DNA from: Leptospira perdikensis
GTDB lineage: Bacteria; Spirochaetota; Leptospiria; Leptospirales; Leptospiraceae
Assembly: GCF_004769575.1 (NCBI RefSeq)
Contig: NZ_RQGA01000003.1
Location: forward strand, 1,162,695 to 1,226,694
DNA length: 64,000 nucleotides
Direction: 5' to 3'
Both the position numbers and the translations under genes were made by a program. Of this stretch, positions 38,373 to 47,052 are shown piece by piece (position 1 is the first letter of the stretch; every line of letters starts with the position of its first letter). Below the pieces are notes generated by a model, which worked only from the letters and a program-made list of their open reading frames with translations, ran no database searches and was not told the origin of the DNA.

Positions 38373-38849
38373 TTATTTTGTCATATCGATCACAGTATCG
38401 AGCACGTTTGCGTTAACGGTTACACCGTAATATCCAGGGTCTATCACTGCGCCCAATTTTATCGGAGTATTACCTTCGTTTATTTTTTTCGTTGTTTCAA
38501 GAAATGATACAAATGAATCTTCCATTAATAAAAAACCTAGTCTGCCAGCTTCATTATAGAATTCCATTGCTCGCTCAGTTGAAGTGAAAACAGGGAGGTA
38601 TGCCGTCTTGTCCGGTGCAGGAAGAACAAACAATCTGCTACTTCCATCCTTATGGTCTCCGAAAGGTGTTGAATAAAAAACCTTAACTTTACCAAAAGAA
38701 CTAAGAAACGATTTGTCATCAAGTAAACCCTTTTCATGTTTATCAAGTAGGGAAATCCCATCATGATTTTCTAGAAGTTTTGCCGCATTATTTTGTATTG
38801 GTGGTTGATAATCTAGTTTCTTTTTGAATATTTTATTGAACAAACCCAT
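38373..38849 (-). CDS. SseB-N-domain-like protein
   Basis: The 158-residue protein has a basic N-terminus and a middle region 'YLPVFTSTERAMEFYNEAGR' that resembles the SseB N-terminal domain ('PVFTSxE' block), seen in secretion-associated and immunity-like proteins. The C-terminus is hydrophobic ('YYGVTVNANVLDTVIDMTK'). It has no signal peptide. It stands alone between two non-coding stretches in an accessory patch. The match is weak and functional meaning is unclear. Confidence 0.6.
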   Translation of the reverse strand: MGLFNKIFKKKLDYQPPIQNNAAKLLENHDGISLLDKHEKGLLDDKSFLSSFGKVKVFYSTPFGDHKDGSSRLFVLPAPDKTAYLPVFTSTERAMEFYNEAGRLGFLLMEDSFVSFLETTKKINEGNTPIKLGAVIDPGYYGVTVNANVLDTVIDMTK

Positions 38850-39034
38850 ATCGATTTTCCTTTTTACATACTGAAATATTAACAGTTCGAACCTGAATGG
38901 GACATTTTTTTCAAAAAGGTTCTCTTTTAAAAGTTTTGTAAATTATCTTATGTTTTTGATATAATCTCTTTGCTGACAATTTCCCAACCATAAAAATAGC
39001 ATTACCAGAGAAACAGTTTAATGTCGTACATGGA

Positions 39035-39052
39035 AGTTATGCGAAGGTTTGC
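39035..39052 (+). repeat. Left arm of 18-bp inverted repeat
   Basis: AGTTATGCGAAGGTTTGC matches the reverse complement of 39827-39844 at 16 of 18 positions. The two arms bracket the ankyrin lipoprotein gene. GTTATGC resembles the R' core of integron attC sites, but a complete attC is not evident. Confidence 0.65.
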
Positions 39053-39064
39053 TTTTTTAGTGAA

Positions 39065-39793
39065 TTACATTTGTCTTGCTTGAGCAATAAACTCCAGCTT
39101 GATTTTAAGAAGATTACCTTTTTCAAAGCCTTCTAATTTACAAATTCTACCTTTATCAAACTTAACACCTTTGTTTTTAAAGAAATTTAGTATTTTAATT
39201 TTATCTCGATATCTTGTTTCTGCTTGATCTTGGAATCCAGAATAATAAAGATCTTCATCGGGCCGATAGCACCCAATAAGTTCATTGCCTAAGCGTGTTG
39301 AATTATTTTTTAAATCAGCTTCTGAAAAAAGCAGAGGAATCGGTTCGTAAGAGGCAGAACTAATTGCCGAAATAACTGCTACGTTTTCACCGTCTTTGTT
39401 TAATGGAGAAAGTCCTTTGGTTTTTAGAAAGTTGATAATTTTCAGTTTATTGCTAATTCTATTTTCTAGGCATTGATTTTTGCAATTGTCATCAAACCTC
39501 ATAAGTCCGGCAGCGACGCTAAGTAAATTATTCCCAAACAAATCTTTAATTTGATAATCAGCGCCAATATTGATTAGATAATTAAATGTTTCAAAGTCAC
39601 CAAAACTAGTAGCATAGTAGAGGGGGGATTTATATGCTTTCTCGTAATTATTGGCACTTTCAGAATTAGGAAACCAATCAGATCTTTCTTGATCAGATAT
39701 AGTCATGCTTTGGTTATATTTTTGAACGATTTTGTCTGCAGACGTTGAGCATCCTACAACTATAATAGCTAGAAATATTGTTAATTTTTTCAT
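39065..39793 (-). CDS. Ankyrin-repeat lipoprotein
   Basis: The 242-residue protein starts 'MKKLTIFLAIIVVGCSTSAD', a lipoprotein signal with the lipid cysteine at residue 15. It then has one clear ankyrin repeat and part of another ('SPLYYATSFGDFETFNYLIN', 'IGADYQIKDLFGNNLLSVAA') and further degenerate ones. Cysteines near residues 100-107 ('DDNCKNQCLEN') may pair. It is probably a protein-binding surface or periplasmic lipoprotein. Low-GC codon use and the 18-bp inverted repeats around it suggest acquisition as a unit. Confidence 0.75.
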   Translation of the reverse strand: MKKLTIFLAIIVVGCSTSADKIVQKYNQSMTISDQERSDWFPNSESANNYEKAYKSPLYYATSFGDFETFNYLINIGADYQIKDLFGNNLLSVAAGLMRFDDNCKNQCLENRISNKLKIINFLKTKGLSPLNKDGENVAVISAISSASYEPIPLLFSEADLKNNSTRLGNELIGCYRPDEDLYYSGFQDQAETRYRDKIKILNFFKNKGVKFDKGRICKLEGFEKGNLLKIKLEFIAQARQM

Positions 39794-39826
39794 ATTTTAA
39801 TCCTTTTTTAAATATATAATAAGACT

Positions 39827-39844
39827 GTAAACTTTCGCATAACT
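39827..39844 (-). repeat. Right arm of 18-bp inverted repeat
   Basis: On the minus strand it reads AGTTATGCGAAAGTTTAC, the partner of 39035-39052. Just beyond it, at about 39856-39875, is an 8-bp hairpin (ACTTCATG/CATGAAGT), as often found inside attC-like sites. Confidence 0.65.
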
Positions 39845-40104
39845 CGCAATATTCGACTTCATGGGCTCATGAAGTAAACAATTATATTCGGTTTTTTGTG
39901 TAAATTTGAGAGTTTTATTAACAAAAACGCGTTTCTTGAGTGATACATACTTATACAGCTTCTGCGCTTTTTTGCTTTCCTTTGTTTGAACTTTTTCCGA
40001 ATTCCGTAAACACTCTTTGTGCTATATAGAATAAATTCCCAGTTTTTTATTTGTATTCGCCATTACGGGCTAAAATATGATTCTTAAAAGATAGAGAGGA
40101 AAAT
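39845..40104. other. Non-coding stretch upstream of small CxxC gene
   Basis: Together with the inverted-repeat arm this is over 300 bases without a supported gene. It holds the ACTTCATG hairpin, AT-rich sequence and, at its end, an AGAGAGGA ribosome site for the gene at 40105. No RNA gene recognised. Confidence 0.5.
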
Positions 40105-40326
40105 TTGTACACACTCATTCGTTTTGAATCTGTAGAACTGGCACATATCCAAGTAGAGAAGGGCGGAGTGAAATCATTCCCTTGTGGTTTTGATCCTTCC
40201 AAACACACGATGGAAAAATCATCTTTAAGGTTGGATCTAAAAAAAATCCGAGTGGCTGTGGCCAAATCGGCAAATGCGGATTCCGATATATGCGGAACCT
40301 GTGTGGGCGCTTTGTATTCGCATTGA
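40105..40326 (+). CDS. Small hypothetical protein with CxxC motif
   Basis: The 73-residue protein starts at TTG, preceded at 6 nt by a strong AGAGAGGA ribosome-binding site, which supports real translation. It contains 'SDICGTCVGALYSH' at the end, a CxxC that could bind metal or be redox active, and one more Cys at about residue 27. An opposite-strand frame of similar length lacks such a site, so I favour this strand. Function unknown. Confidence 0.5.
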   Translation: MYTLIRFESVELAHIQVEKGGVKSFPCGFDPSKHTMEKSSLRLDLKKIRVAVAKSANADSDICGTCVGALYSH

Positions 40327-40404
40327 TCGATTTGTTTCGGTCACTTCCCGTCTAGGAAATCGGCTTGCACCAGGTTCTGCGGTTACGCAAAATATCCTTA
40401 CATT

Positions 40405-41046
40405 ATGAAATTATTTTTCCAATTGGCCTTGGTGTTTGCCTTATCATTCAGTTTTTCTTGTAACCTACATTACTTTTCCATAGCGAATCGAAATTCTGAT
40501 AACTCCAACACCGGTGAAATACTGATGCAAGGAAAGATCCGATTCAACCTGATTCGTTCTGAAGAAGCAGCAAAACCTAATTTATATAATTCCCCTGCCG
40601 TTGAATACGAATTGGCAAAATCAAAATTGTTTGGTTTGAGTAAAACATCAAAACTTGATTTAACCTACACAACATCGACAGGAATGAATCACGCGGGCAT
40701 ATCGGCCCTGCTTTTTCTGCTGACTTTAGGTATTTTTCCCTCTTTCGAAGAATCTCATTCTAATGTGACCTTCGCCCTTTATGATAGAGATAGCAGAAAA
40801 ATTATTAGAGATTATACTTATCCCATTCGAGGAAGAAGGATTATTTCTTGGTTAACAATTCCATTTTATCTCGTTTTGCCCATCGTATCTAAATCATTTG
40901 ACGGAGGGATCAATGACACTACTTCTAGTGCCTCCATACGTTTGTTAGTGGAATCATTTGAAGCCGATGTTATAAAAGATTGTAAAGAAAACCCAGAGTT
41001 ACTTCAGAAGTTTCAAACACTCAGTAAAGAACTTATGGAGTTATAG
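40405..41046 (+). CDS. Lipoprotein of unknown function
   Basis: The 213-residue protein has a lipoprotein signal ('MKLFFQLALVFALSFSFSC', lipid cysteine at 19). The mature part has a hydrophobic stretch near residues 95-112 ('ISALLFLLTLGIFPSFEESH') and another near 145-165 ('RIISWLTIPFYLVLPIVSKS'), so it may insert in the membrane as well. It stands alone in the accessory patch. No family recognised. Confidence 0.72.
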   Translation: MKLFFQLALVFALSFSFSCNLHYFSIANRNSDNSNTGEILMQGKIRFNLIRSEEAAKPNLYNSPAVEYELAKSKLFGLSKTSKLDLTYTTSTGMNHAGISALLFLLTLGIFPSFEESHSNVTFALYDRDSRKIIRDYTYPIRGRRIISWLTIPFYLVLPIVSKSFDGGINDTTSSASIRLLVESFEADVIKDCKENPELLQKFQTLSKELMEL

Positions 41047-41184
41047 GATTCGATTGTTTCTCTAAAAGCTAGAATGAGGAATGAAGATATAAAGGGTCTA
41101 TAAAATATCTTTGCATCATTACATTTACGGCTGCGGATGCTTTTGTTAGTTGACGATTTGAGGCTTATTTTTCAAAGTTAGCTG

Positions 41185-41568
41185 GTGAGATTACTCTATT
41201 TATTTTTGTTTGCCTTGTTTTTGACTCAGTGTAATAATCTAGGAAAATCCGGTATCGGAGAAGAAACCATACTTGGTCGGGACATTTTCGATGAAACTTC
41301 CCTATACATTGGAATTTATGGTCAAGATTTAGCAAAAGACAGTTACAATTTTTCTCGACGATTGTCAGACCTTGCCGTACTGACTCGTTGGCCTGATGCC
41401 ATGGGAGTGAGTTATCAAAAAAGGGATCTATCATTTAACAAAAAGAAAGCGAAAGCCTGTATCGCACTTTCTTCAAGTTACCTTATTGCTACAAGAGATC
41501 CTTCTGGGACATTGCTCCTTAGTGCTAGCTGTAAATTAGAACCGATGACCAGTCATCCACTTCCGTAA
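41185..41568 (+). CDS. Small lipoprotein of unknown function
   Basis: The 127-residue protein starts at GTG with 'MRLLYLFLFALFLTQC', a short lipoprotein signal (lipid cysteine at 16). The remainder includes 'DIFDETSLYIGIYGQDLAKD' and two more cysteines ('KACIAL' and 'SASCKLE') that could form a disulphide. No good ribosome site is visible. Function unknown. Confidence 0.58.
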   Translation: MRLLYLFLFALFLTQCNNLGKSGIGEETILGRDIFDETSLYIGIYGQDLAKDSYNFSRRLSDLAVLTRWPDAMGVSYQKRDLSFNKKKAKACIALSSSYLIATRDPSGTLLLSASCKLEPMTSHPLP

Positions 41569-41878
41569 GATGCGGAAGGTTGATATAGATTCGTATCGAA
41601 AAACTTACCTTGAAGATCATAGGGTTCACCTAGATAATACCAAATGAATAAACAGGTTTACTGATTGGATATGGTCTACAAAACTAAGTAGAATCCCTTA
41701 AGCCTCATTGACAAATATCAATTCGGTTCGTGAATAAAAAAATGACAACCGAGTTGCTACAAAATCCCATATTCTTAGTTTATAACATGTTAGTTGATAA
41801 TTTTGAATGATACTAAGTTCAGATATCTGATGTGGATCATCGTATATCAGGTTTAATATCGCGACTAAGGATATAAAG
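41569..41878. other. Intergenic region upstream of PAS chemoreceptor gene
   Basis: These 310 bases hold no supported gene. A TTGACA at 41708-41713 has only a poor -10 (TGAATA after 17 bp). An imperfect inverted repeat (GATATCTGATG/CATCGTATATC arms) lies at about 41822-41849, a possible operator for the chemoreceptor gene. Confidence 0.4.
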
Positions 41879-43594
41879 TTGAAAAATATAAAAGTGAATT
41901 TATTGGAAAATTTTCTTACGGAATCGGATGTCATTATATCTCGTACCGATGCTAAAGGTTTGATTACCTATGTTTCTCCTGACTTTGCAAGAATCTCCGA
42001 ATACGACGCCGAAGAAATGATTGGAAAACCACATAACATAGTGAGACATCCCGATATGCCCAAGGTAGTTTTTGCTGAACTTTGGGATTATATTAAAGTT
42101 GGACTTCCTTGGACAGGGGCTGTGAAAAATAGAGCCAAATCAGGCAATTATTATTGGGTCGATGCCACTATCACTCCTATCCTCAATGAGGAACGAAAGG
42201 TTGTTGGTTATGTGTCTGTTCGAAAAAAGTTACCCGATGCAAAAAAAGAATTTTATGACCAACTATATCAAAAGATGGGAAAACGTTCCCTTTTCTTTTG
42301 GAAAAAAAATAAGGTCGTTAAGAATCTTAGAACCATCAAATTCATGGATGTCTTCCTGGTTGTTTTGATCTCTCTTCCCTTTTTAGGCCTTTTTTCTTTT
42401 CTTTTTCCCGAAAAACCGTTGTACTGCGGTTTTTTATTTTTTTCACAAATATTGATCGGTTCTGGTTTTATTCTAATTCTCTCGCAAAAAAATAAAAAAT
42501 TACAGAGAGCCACGGAATCAGTGATTTCAGTAGCTTCCGGAAGATTCCAATATCCGGATCATTTTCAAAATGATAGTCGGGATGAAGTAAAAATCATGTT
42601 ACTCTCAATGAAAAGTATGAGCATCAATCTTTGGGGGATTATTTCTCAAATTCAAAAGGCAAGCCATGTTTCCATTCGAATCTCTGAAGAGCTGACAGAC
42701 CTCACCAATCACTTTTTTACCTCCACACGTTCTATGGCCTCAGGAAGTGAGGAAGCAGCCGCTTGTATGGAAGACCTTACTTCGGCACTCACTAATATCA
42801 AACAGATCACTGCAGACCATTCCGTGATCATGTCAGATATTAAAGATTATATGAATGCGGTGAATCAAAATTTAAGTGGGACACAAAATGCTTTAAAAGG
42901 ATTGGATGAGTTATCAGTAACATCTACCAAAAAAGCAGATTTAGGAAAACAAAAAATCTCTGATTCCTTAGAGGGGATTGATGCTATTAAAAATGTTTCA
43001 GGTAAAATTTTGAACATAGTTTCAATTATTACTGAGATTGCTGACCGAACCAACTTACTTTCCTTAAACGCATCCATTGAGGCAGCGAGGGCCGGTAATG
43101 TCGGTGCCGGGTTTGCTATCGTGGCAAAAGAAATGATGAGTTTAAATGAACAAATAGCTGTTTCTGCAGAAGAAATCAAAAATTATGTTGATGAAACATT
43201 GTCGGTGATTCAAACAACGTCCACAAAAGTTAGGGAGGCTTCTCTTGAAATTTTTTCTTTATCGGACTTATTTCATGAAATTAAATCCATTTTAAACAAA
43301 GTCACTGCTTCTTTGTATCATGATCTACAAGAATCTACTCGTGTTAAATTTAAGTTGGAGTCCGTGGACGATCAGGTAAAAAAAATTGATCACTCGGTTT
43401 TAGAAGCAGGAATTGCATCTAAACAAATTTCAAATATCCTACTTGCATTGTCTGAACAGGCACAGGTGATTGCTTTTAAATCAGAAACACTCTATGAAAA
43501 GAGTTCTCTGGTGGTTTCTGAACCCAAAAAAATAATGGATTTGGTAGAACATTATCATACAGGTAATAATGAAAGTTTAGAATTGATTCCGTGA
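41879..43594 (+). CDS. PAS-domain methyl-accepting chemotaxis protein (Aer-like)
   Basis: The 571-residue protein has an N-terminal Aer-type PAS domain ('RTDAKGLITYVSPDFARISE', 'GKPHNIVRHPDMPKVVF', 'NRAKSGNYYWVDATITPI', about residues 20-115), two adjacent membrane segments (about 160-178 and 183-202), and a cytoplasmic signalling domain with '[20 protein letters not shown]' (about 385-405), the receptor hairpin that binds CheA/CheW. Aer-like PAS domains usually bind FAD and sense redox or oxygen. TTG start, with AAGG 8 nt upstream. Confidence 0.92.
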   Translation: MKNIKVNLLENFLTESDVIISRTDAKGLITYVSPDFARISEYDAEEMIGKPHNIVRHPDMPKVVFAELWDYIKVGLPWTGAVKNRAKSGNYYWVDATITPILNEERKVVGYVSVRKKLPDAKKEFYDQLYQKMGKRSLFFWKKNKVVKNLRTIKFMDVFLVVLISLPFLGLFSFLFPEKPLYCGFLFFSQILIGSGFILILSQKNKKLQRATESVISVASGRFQYPDHFQNDSRDEVKIMLLSMKSMSINLWGIISQIQKASHVSIRISEELTDLTNHFFTSTRSMASGSEEAAACMEDLTSALTNIKQITADHSVIMSDIKDYMNAVNQNLSGTQNALKGLDELSVTSTKKADLGKQKISDSLEGIDAIKNVSGKILNIVSIITEIADRTNLLSLNASIEAARAGNVGAGFAIVAKEMMSLNEQIAVSAEEIKNYVDETLSVIQTTSTKVREASLEIFSLSDLFHEIKSILNKVTASLYHDLQESTRVKFKLESVDDQVKKIDHSVLEAGIASKQISNILLALSEQAQVIAFKSETLYEKSSLVVSEPKKIMDLVEHYHTGNNESLELIP

Positions 43595-43619
43595 ATTTTA
43601 TTTAAAAAATGAAAATCCC

Positions 43620-43660
43620 GAACCACTTTTATTATTAGCAGTGGTTCTTTGTTTTTTATT
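43620..43660 (+). terminator. Intrinsic terminator after the PAS chemoreceptor gene
   Basis: A perfect 8-bp stem (GAACCACT/AGTGGTTC) with a 12-nt loop is followed by a T-rich run (TTTGTTTTTTATTTTT). It lies between two convergent genes and may work in both directions, though the minus-strand tail is less regular. Confidence 0.82.
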
Positions 43661-43661
43661 T

Positions 43662-45425
43662 TTAAATTCGATCGACTAACAAAACTGTGACATCGTCGGC
43701 AAATTCGTTTGACCCTACATAATTCTTTGCATCTCGGATGAGGTCGTCAGCAGACTCCTGCGTTTTCAAAGGTTTTGATTTTTGGATCGCTTTTTGAAAT
43801 AATTCTTCATCATAACGTTTGTTATGGTCTTTTGACATATGTTCTGTGATTCCATCCGTATACATCACTAGCCGATCCCCAGGCGCAAACGGGAAAGTCT
43901 TTTCTTCATAAAACAAATCAGGAATGAGGCCTAAAATTTTTCCTTTCACATCTAATTGAATCATTGGAGAGTCCTTTTTATTCAATAAAAATGGTGCATG
44001 GTGACCTGCGTTGGCACAAAGGATGGTATTTGTTTTTAAGTCAATGATCCCATAGAAAGCAGTAAGGAAGTTCCCTGCCAGTTTTCCATACAACATATGG
44101 TTCAGTGTTGTTAAAAATAAAGAAGGGCTGAGTTTGATATCTGGTTCAAAGTTTTTCAGAACCATATGTGCCATCGCTGCAAGTACAGCTGCAGAAAGTC
44201 CATGACCGGAAATGTCTGCAATCAAAATAGAAAACTTAGAATCTTCTAGTTGTGTAACATCATAAAAATCACCGCCCACTTGTTCTAGAGGGATGTGCGC
44301 CACACCATATGAGAGTTTGTCGGAGCTCGGAAGGATGGACGGCATGATTTTTTTCATGATGTTTTTGGCACGATTCAGTTCTTTTCCTGTATCCACAATT
44401 TGGTGGAAAAGTTGTGCATTTTTGATCGTACTACTGAGTCTTGCTGCAATATTTGTGAGTAAGTCTAAGTCAGAATGTTGGAAAGCATATCCGGAAATTT
44501 TGTTATTGATACTGATGACACCAAGCAATTCATTTTGGAAAATAAGTGGTGCCGAAATCAGGGATTTGGATTCAAATTTATAAGGAGAAAGTTTGTTATA
44601 CCTCGGATCTAAATCTAAGTTGTGGATGAGTAGGCTTTCTTTTTTTTCTGCGACCCAACCTGCGACTCCATTTCCATAAGGAACTTTAATTTGATCATAT
44701 GCATCTTCTGGAATCCCTTTTGCAGAAAGAATACTTAACTCTTGTTTTTCGGGATTAGCAAGATAAATGGTTCCAGAACTTGCGCCTAAGTATTCTAATA
44801 CTCGATTGAGAATCCATTTTCCAAGTTCATTTAAACTTTTTTCAGAAACAGAAAGTCTCTCGAATTCGTATAATAATGATAATTCCAGGATCCGTTTGTC
44901 TAAACTATCTTTTATATTTGCGTTTTGGATGGCAGTGGCGGCCACTTCCGAAAGGGAAATTAAGTATTCCAAATCAGAAGCGTCAAAGATACGGTTGTTT
45001 GTTTTGTTGATGACCTCTAATGTTCCGATGAGTCGGTCTTCTATAAAAAGAGGAACACAAATTAGAGATTTGGTTTTAAACCCAGTTCGTTTGTCCATAC
45101 TCGCATTGAACCTTGGATCTTGGTAAGCATCTTCCAAAGCAATGGGTTTTTTCTCACGCGCAACCATCCCCACAATTCCTTCACCTAACTCTAACCTAGC
45201 GTATTCTTGAATGATCTCTCCTTTCTCTCCAAGAGCTACTTCGCAGTAGAGAAATTCCTCATCTTCTAAAAGAAAGAGGGAACTTGCTTCTGCCTCTAGT
45301 AAGTCTTTGGAATATAACATGATGAGTGGTAAGAGTTGGTGCAAATCAAGGTTTGCATTCAGAATGGAAGATATGTGGAGTAAGCTACGAAACTTACTGA
45401 GGCTAGTTTGCGAATCTAAAGACAT
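43662..45425 (-). CDS. GAF-GAF-SpoIIE serine phosphatase (RsbU-like)
   Basis: The 587-residue cytoplasmic protein has two GAF domains (about residues 15-165 and 190-340; 'EGIVGMVAREKKPIALEDAY' and 'GNGVAGWVAEKKESLLIHNL' are the matching cores), a linker helix and a PP2C/SpoIIE domain (about 380-587) with 'QVGGDFYDVTQL', 'ILIADISGHGLSAAVLAAMA' and 'DRLVMYTDGITEHMS'. Such proteins dephosphorylate STAS anti-anti-sigma factors in response to a ligand or light. It converges on the chemoreceptor gene across the terminator. Confidence 0.93.
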   Translation of the reverse strand: MSLDSQTSLSKFRSLLHISSILNANLDLHQLLPLIMLYSKDLLEAEASSLFLLEDEEFLYCEVALGEKGEIIQEYARLELGEGIVGMVAREKKPIALEDAYQDPRFNASMDKRTGFKTKSLICVPLFIEDRLIGTLEVINKTNNRIFDASDLEYLISLSEVAATAIQNANIKDSLDKRILELSLLYEFERLSVSEKSLNELGKWILNRVLEYLGASSGTIYLANPEKQELSILSAKGIPEDAYDQIKVPYGNGVAGWVAEKKESLLIHNLDLDPRYNKLSPYKFESKSLISAPLIFQNELLGVISINNKISGYAFQHSDLDLLTNIAARLSSTIKNAQLFHQIVDTGKELNRAKNIMKKIMPSILPSSDKLSYGVAHIPLEQVGGDFYDVTQLEDSKFSILIADISGHGLSAAVLAAMAHMVLKNFEPDIKLSPSLFLTTLNHMLYGKLAGNFLTAFYGIIDLKTNTILCANAGHHAPFLLNKKDSPMIQLDVKGKILGLIPDLFYEEKTFPFAPGDRLVMYTDGITEHMSKDHNKRYDEELFQKAIQKSKPLKTQESADDLIRDAKNYVGSNEFADDVTVLLVDRI

Positions 45426-45582
45426 GGGTACTTAACCCATTTTTCTCTTAGATTCCAATCCGTCGATTTAGAAATTCACTTCCGATTTTTTCTGAAGCTA
45501 GGAAATCGCTAGAAAAAATACTTCGAGATTCTGATTTTTGTGCATTTTGTAACATTTGCACCCATTCCTATTTACTGTAGCA

Positions 45583-45837
45583 ATGAGATCGGGGTTTACC
45601 GAAGTTAGAATGATACCAAAGGATACGGAAATGGATGAGGTTAGGGATGTCAGAAATATCCTCCTTCCTATTCTGTCAGTAGTGTTTGGAATTATTGAAC
45701 AAAGGATTTCCACTCGCGAGTTTGACCATTTCGCAGTCAATCGTTTGAATTCCAAGGAAGGATGGGCCATCTACTCGGTGGAGGGAGTTACTTCCCATAC
45801 TAACCAACGTTTCATTCAATCGCAAAACTTAAAGTAA
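45583..45837 (+). CDS. Possible small hypothetical protein
   Basis: An 84-residue frame from the ATG at 45583 ('MRSGFTEVRMIPKDTEMDEV') has a protein-like sequence with 'EFDHFAVNRLNSKEGWAIYS', but no ribosome-binding site is visible and there is a competing frame on the other strand. I cannot assign a function and am not sure it is translated. The rest of the gap between 45426 and 45991 has a consensus promoter at 45896-45923 and nothing else recognised. Confidence 0.35.
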   Translation: MRSGFTEVRMIPKDTEMDEVRDVRNILLPILSVVFGIIEQRISTREFDHFAVNRLNSKEGWAIYSVEGVTSHTNQRFIQSQNLK

Positions 45838-45895
45838 TCAGTTTTGATTCGCATATAGCATCAGCATTTTGTTTGTTCTTTCCGCATAAGTGTTT

Positions 45896-45923
45896 TTGAC
45901 ATTCGAAATCACTTGTGTATAAT
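45896..45923 (+). promoter_or_regulatory. Consensus sigma-70 promoter of the lipoprotein hydrolase gene
   Basis: TTGACA (45896-45901) and TATAAT (45918-45923) are both perfect and are separated by 16 bp. Transcription would start near 45930, giving a leader of about 60 nt before the TTG start at 45992. Confidence 0.8.
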
Positions 45924-45991
45924 GAGTTGCTTTCTTTTTCGATTATTTTTACTTATAACTAATCTTTGGATTTAGTTTTTAGGTGAGTGTT

Positions 45992-47035
45992 TTGAATTTT
46001 ATTGTCTCCATTCGTTCCTTCGTTATCATTTTTTGTATTTTCTGTGTTCTTGTTTCCTGTAAAAAAGAGTCAGATGAAAAAGAGGACCTTGTAACTCTCC
46101 TCGGACTTGGTTTGTATGCCAGATCTTGTGCAGGACAGAATACTTTCCCTTCGAATGGGGCAGTTGGAGCTTTAACCAGGTTACAAATCCAACCTTCGCA
46201 AACATCTACTGCCATTACTTCCTATAATAATCCACATCAGGTTTATCCTCCACAATCAAACGTTAGTCGAAAAAATATCCTTTCTGTGTTTTATCCAGGA
46301 ACTGGTTCCAGTCCCTGTGAAATAGGTGCTATCCTGCAGCAGGGAGCCAGCCGTGGCTATCATATCATTGGACTCAGTTATCCGAATGGGGAAGCTGTGA
46401 ATAGTCTTTGTAACCAAGGAGATGCAAGGTTTGATACAAATTGTTTTGAAAATTTACGTAATGAAGTGGTGACTGGTGCTGATGTATCTCCTTATGTTTC
46501 TGTTGATGTAAACAATTCTATTGAAGGAAGGTTACTCGCTCTTCTTCAGTATCTTGTATCTTCGAGGCCAGGTGAAGGTTGGGAACAATTTTTTGCGGGA
46601 AACAATATCAATTGGAATTTGATTTATGTAGGTGGTCATTCACAAGGAAGTGGACATGCTGCCTATCATGGGAAACGGAGAGCCGTGGCTCGTGTTTCTA
46701 TTTATAGCGGAGTTTCCGATTATAGTTTGCAGTATTCTTCACTCCCGTCTTGGCTTGCGAGCGCACAAACAGCACCTGCTGGATCGTATTATGGACTCAT
46801 TCATGAAAATGACACGGTAGCTAACTTTAGTGGAAACACAAACCAGGTAACAGATGCTTGGTTAAACCAATTTTCTATGACTGGAACTCTAACAAACACC
46901 AGTGTGGGTGCTCCGTATGCCAATAGTCACCGTCTGGTGACGAGCGCTTGTAATGGAATGGGGGCGGCTGCCTTACATAGTTGTCCTATGGTCAATGGGT
47001 TTCAAACCATTTGGAACTATATTAGTTTTCCTTAA
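45992..47035 (+). CDS. Lipoprotein alpha/beta-hydrolase (BPSS1187-like)
   Basis: The 347-residue protein has a lipoprotein signal ('IFCIFCVLVSCKKESDEKED', lipid cysteine around residue 28) and an alpha/beta-hydrolase body with the nucleophile elbow 'VGGHSQGSGHAAYHGKRRAV' (GHSQG, serine about residue 215), a preceding 'FYPGTGSSPCEIGAIL' strand-turn and a late 'ANSHRLVTSACNGMG' histidine. The substrate is unknown. I place the start at TTG 45992 because AGGTGA lies 5 nt upstream; the GTG codons at 45983 and 45987 would be inside or next to that site. Confidence 0.8.
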   Translation: MNFIVSIRSFVIIFCIFCVLVSCKKESDEKEDLVTLLGLGLYARSCAGQNTFPSNGAVGALTRLQIQPSQTSTAITSYNNPHQVYPPQSNVSRKNILSVFYPGTGSSPCEIGAILQQGASRGYHIIGLSYPNGEAVNSLCNQGDARFDTNCFENLRNEVVTGADVSPYVSVDVNNSIEGRLLALLQYLVSSRPGEGWEQFFAGNNINWNLIYVGGHSQGSGHAAYHGKRRAVARVSIYSGVSDYSLQYSSLPSWLASAQTAPAGSYYGLIHENDTVANFSGNTNQVTDAWLNQFSMTGTLTNTSVGAPYANSHRLVTSACNGMGAAALHSCPMVNGFQTIWNYISFP

Positions 47036-47052
47036 AACTTAGATTTTGTTTT

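Noticed and set aside
38882..38910. GTTCGAAC block resembling a tRNA T-arm
   Set aside because: No acceptor stem, D-arm or anticodon arm can be built around it.
39005..39080. Complete integron attC site
   Set aside because: Only one core-like GTTATGC is present on each side; a second core with proper spacing was not found, so only inverted repeats are reported.
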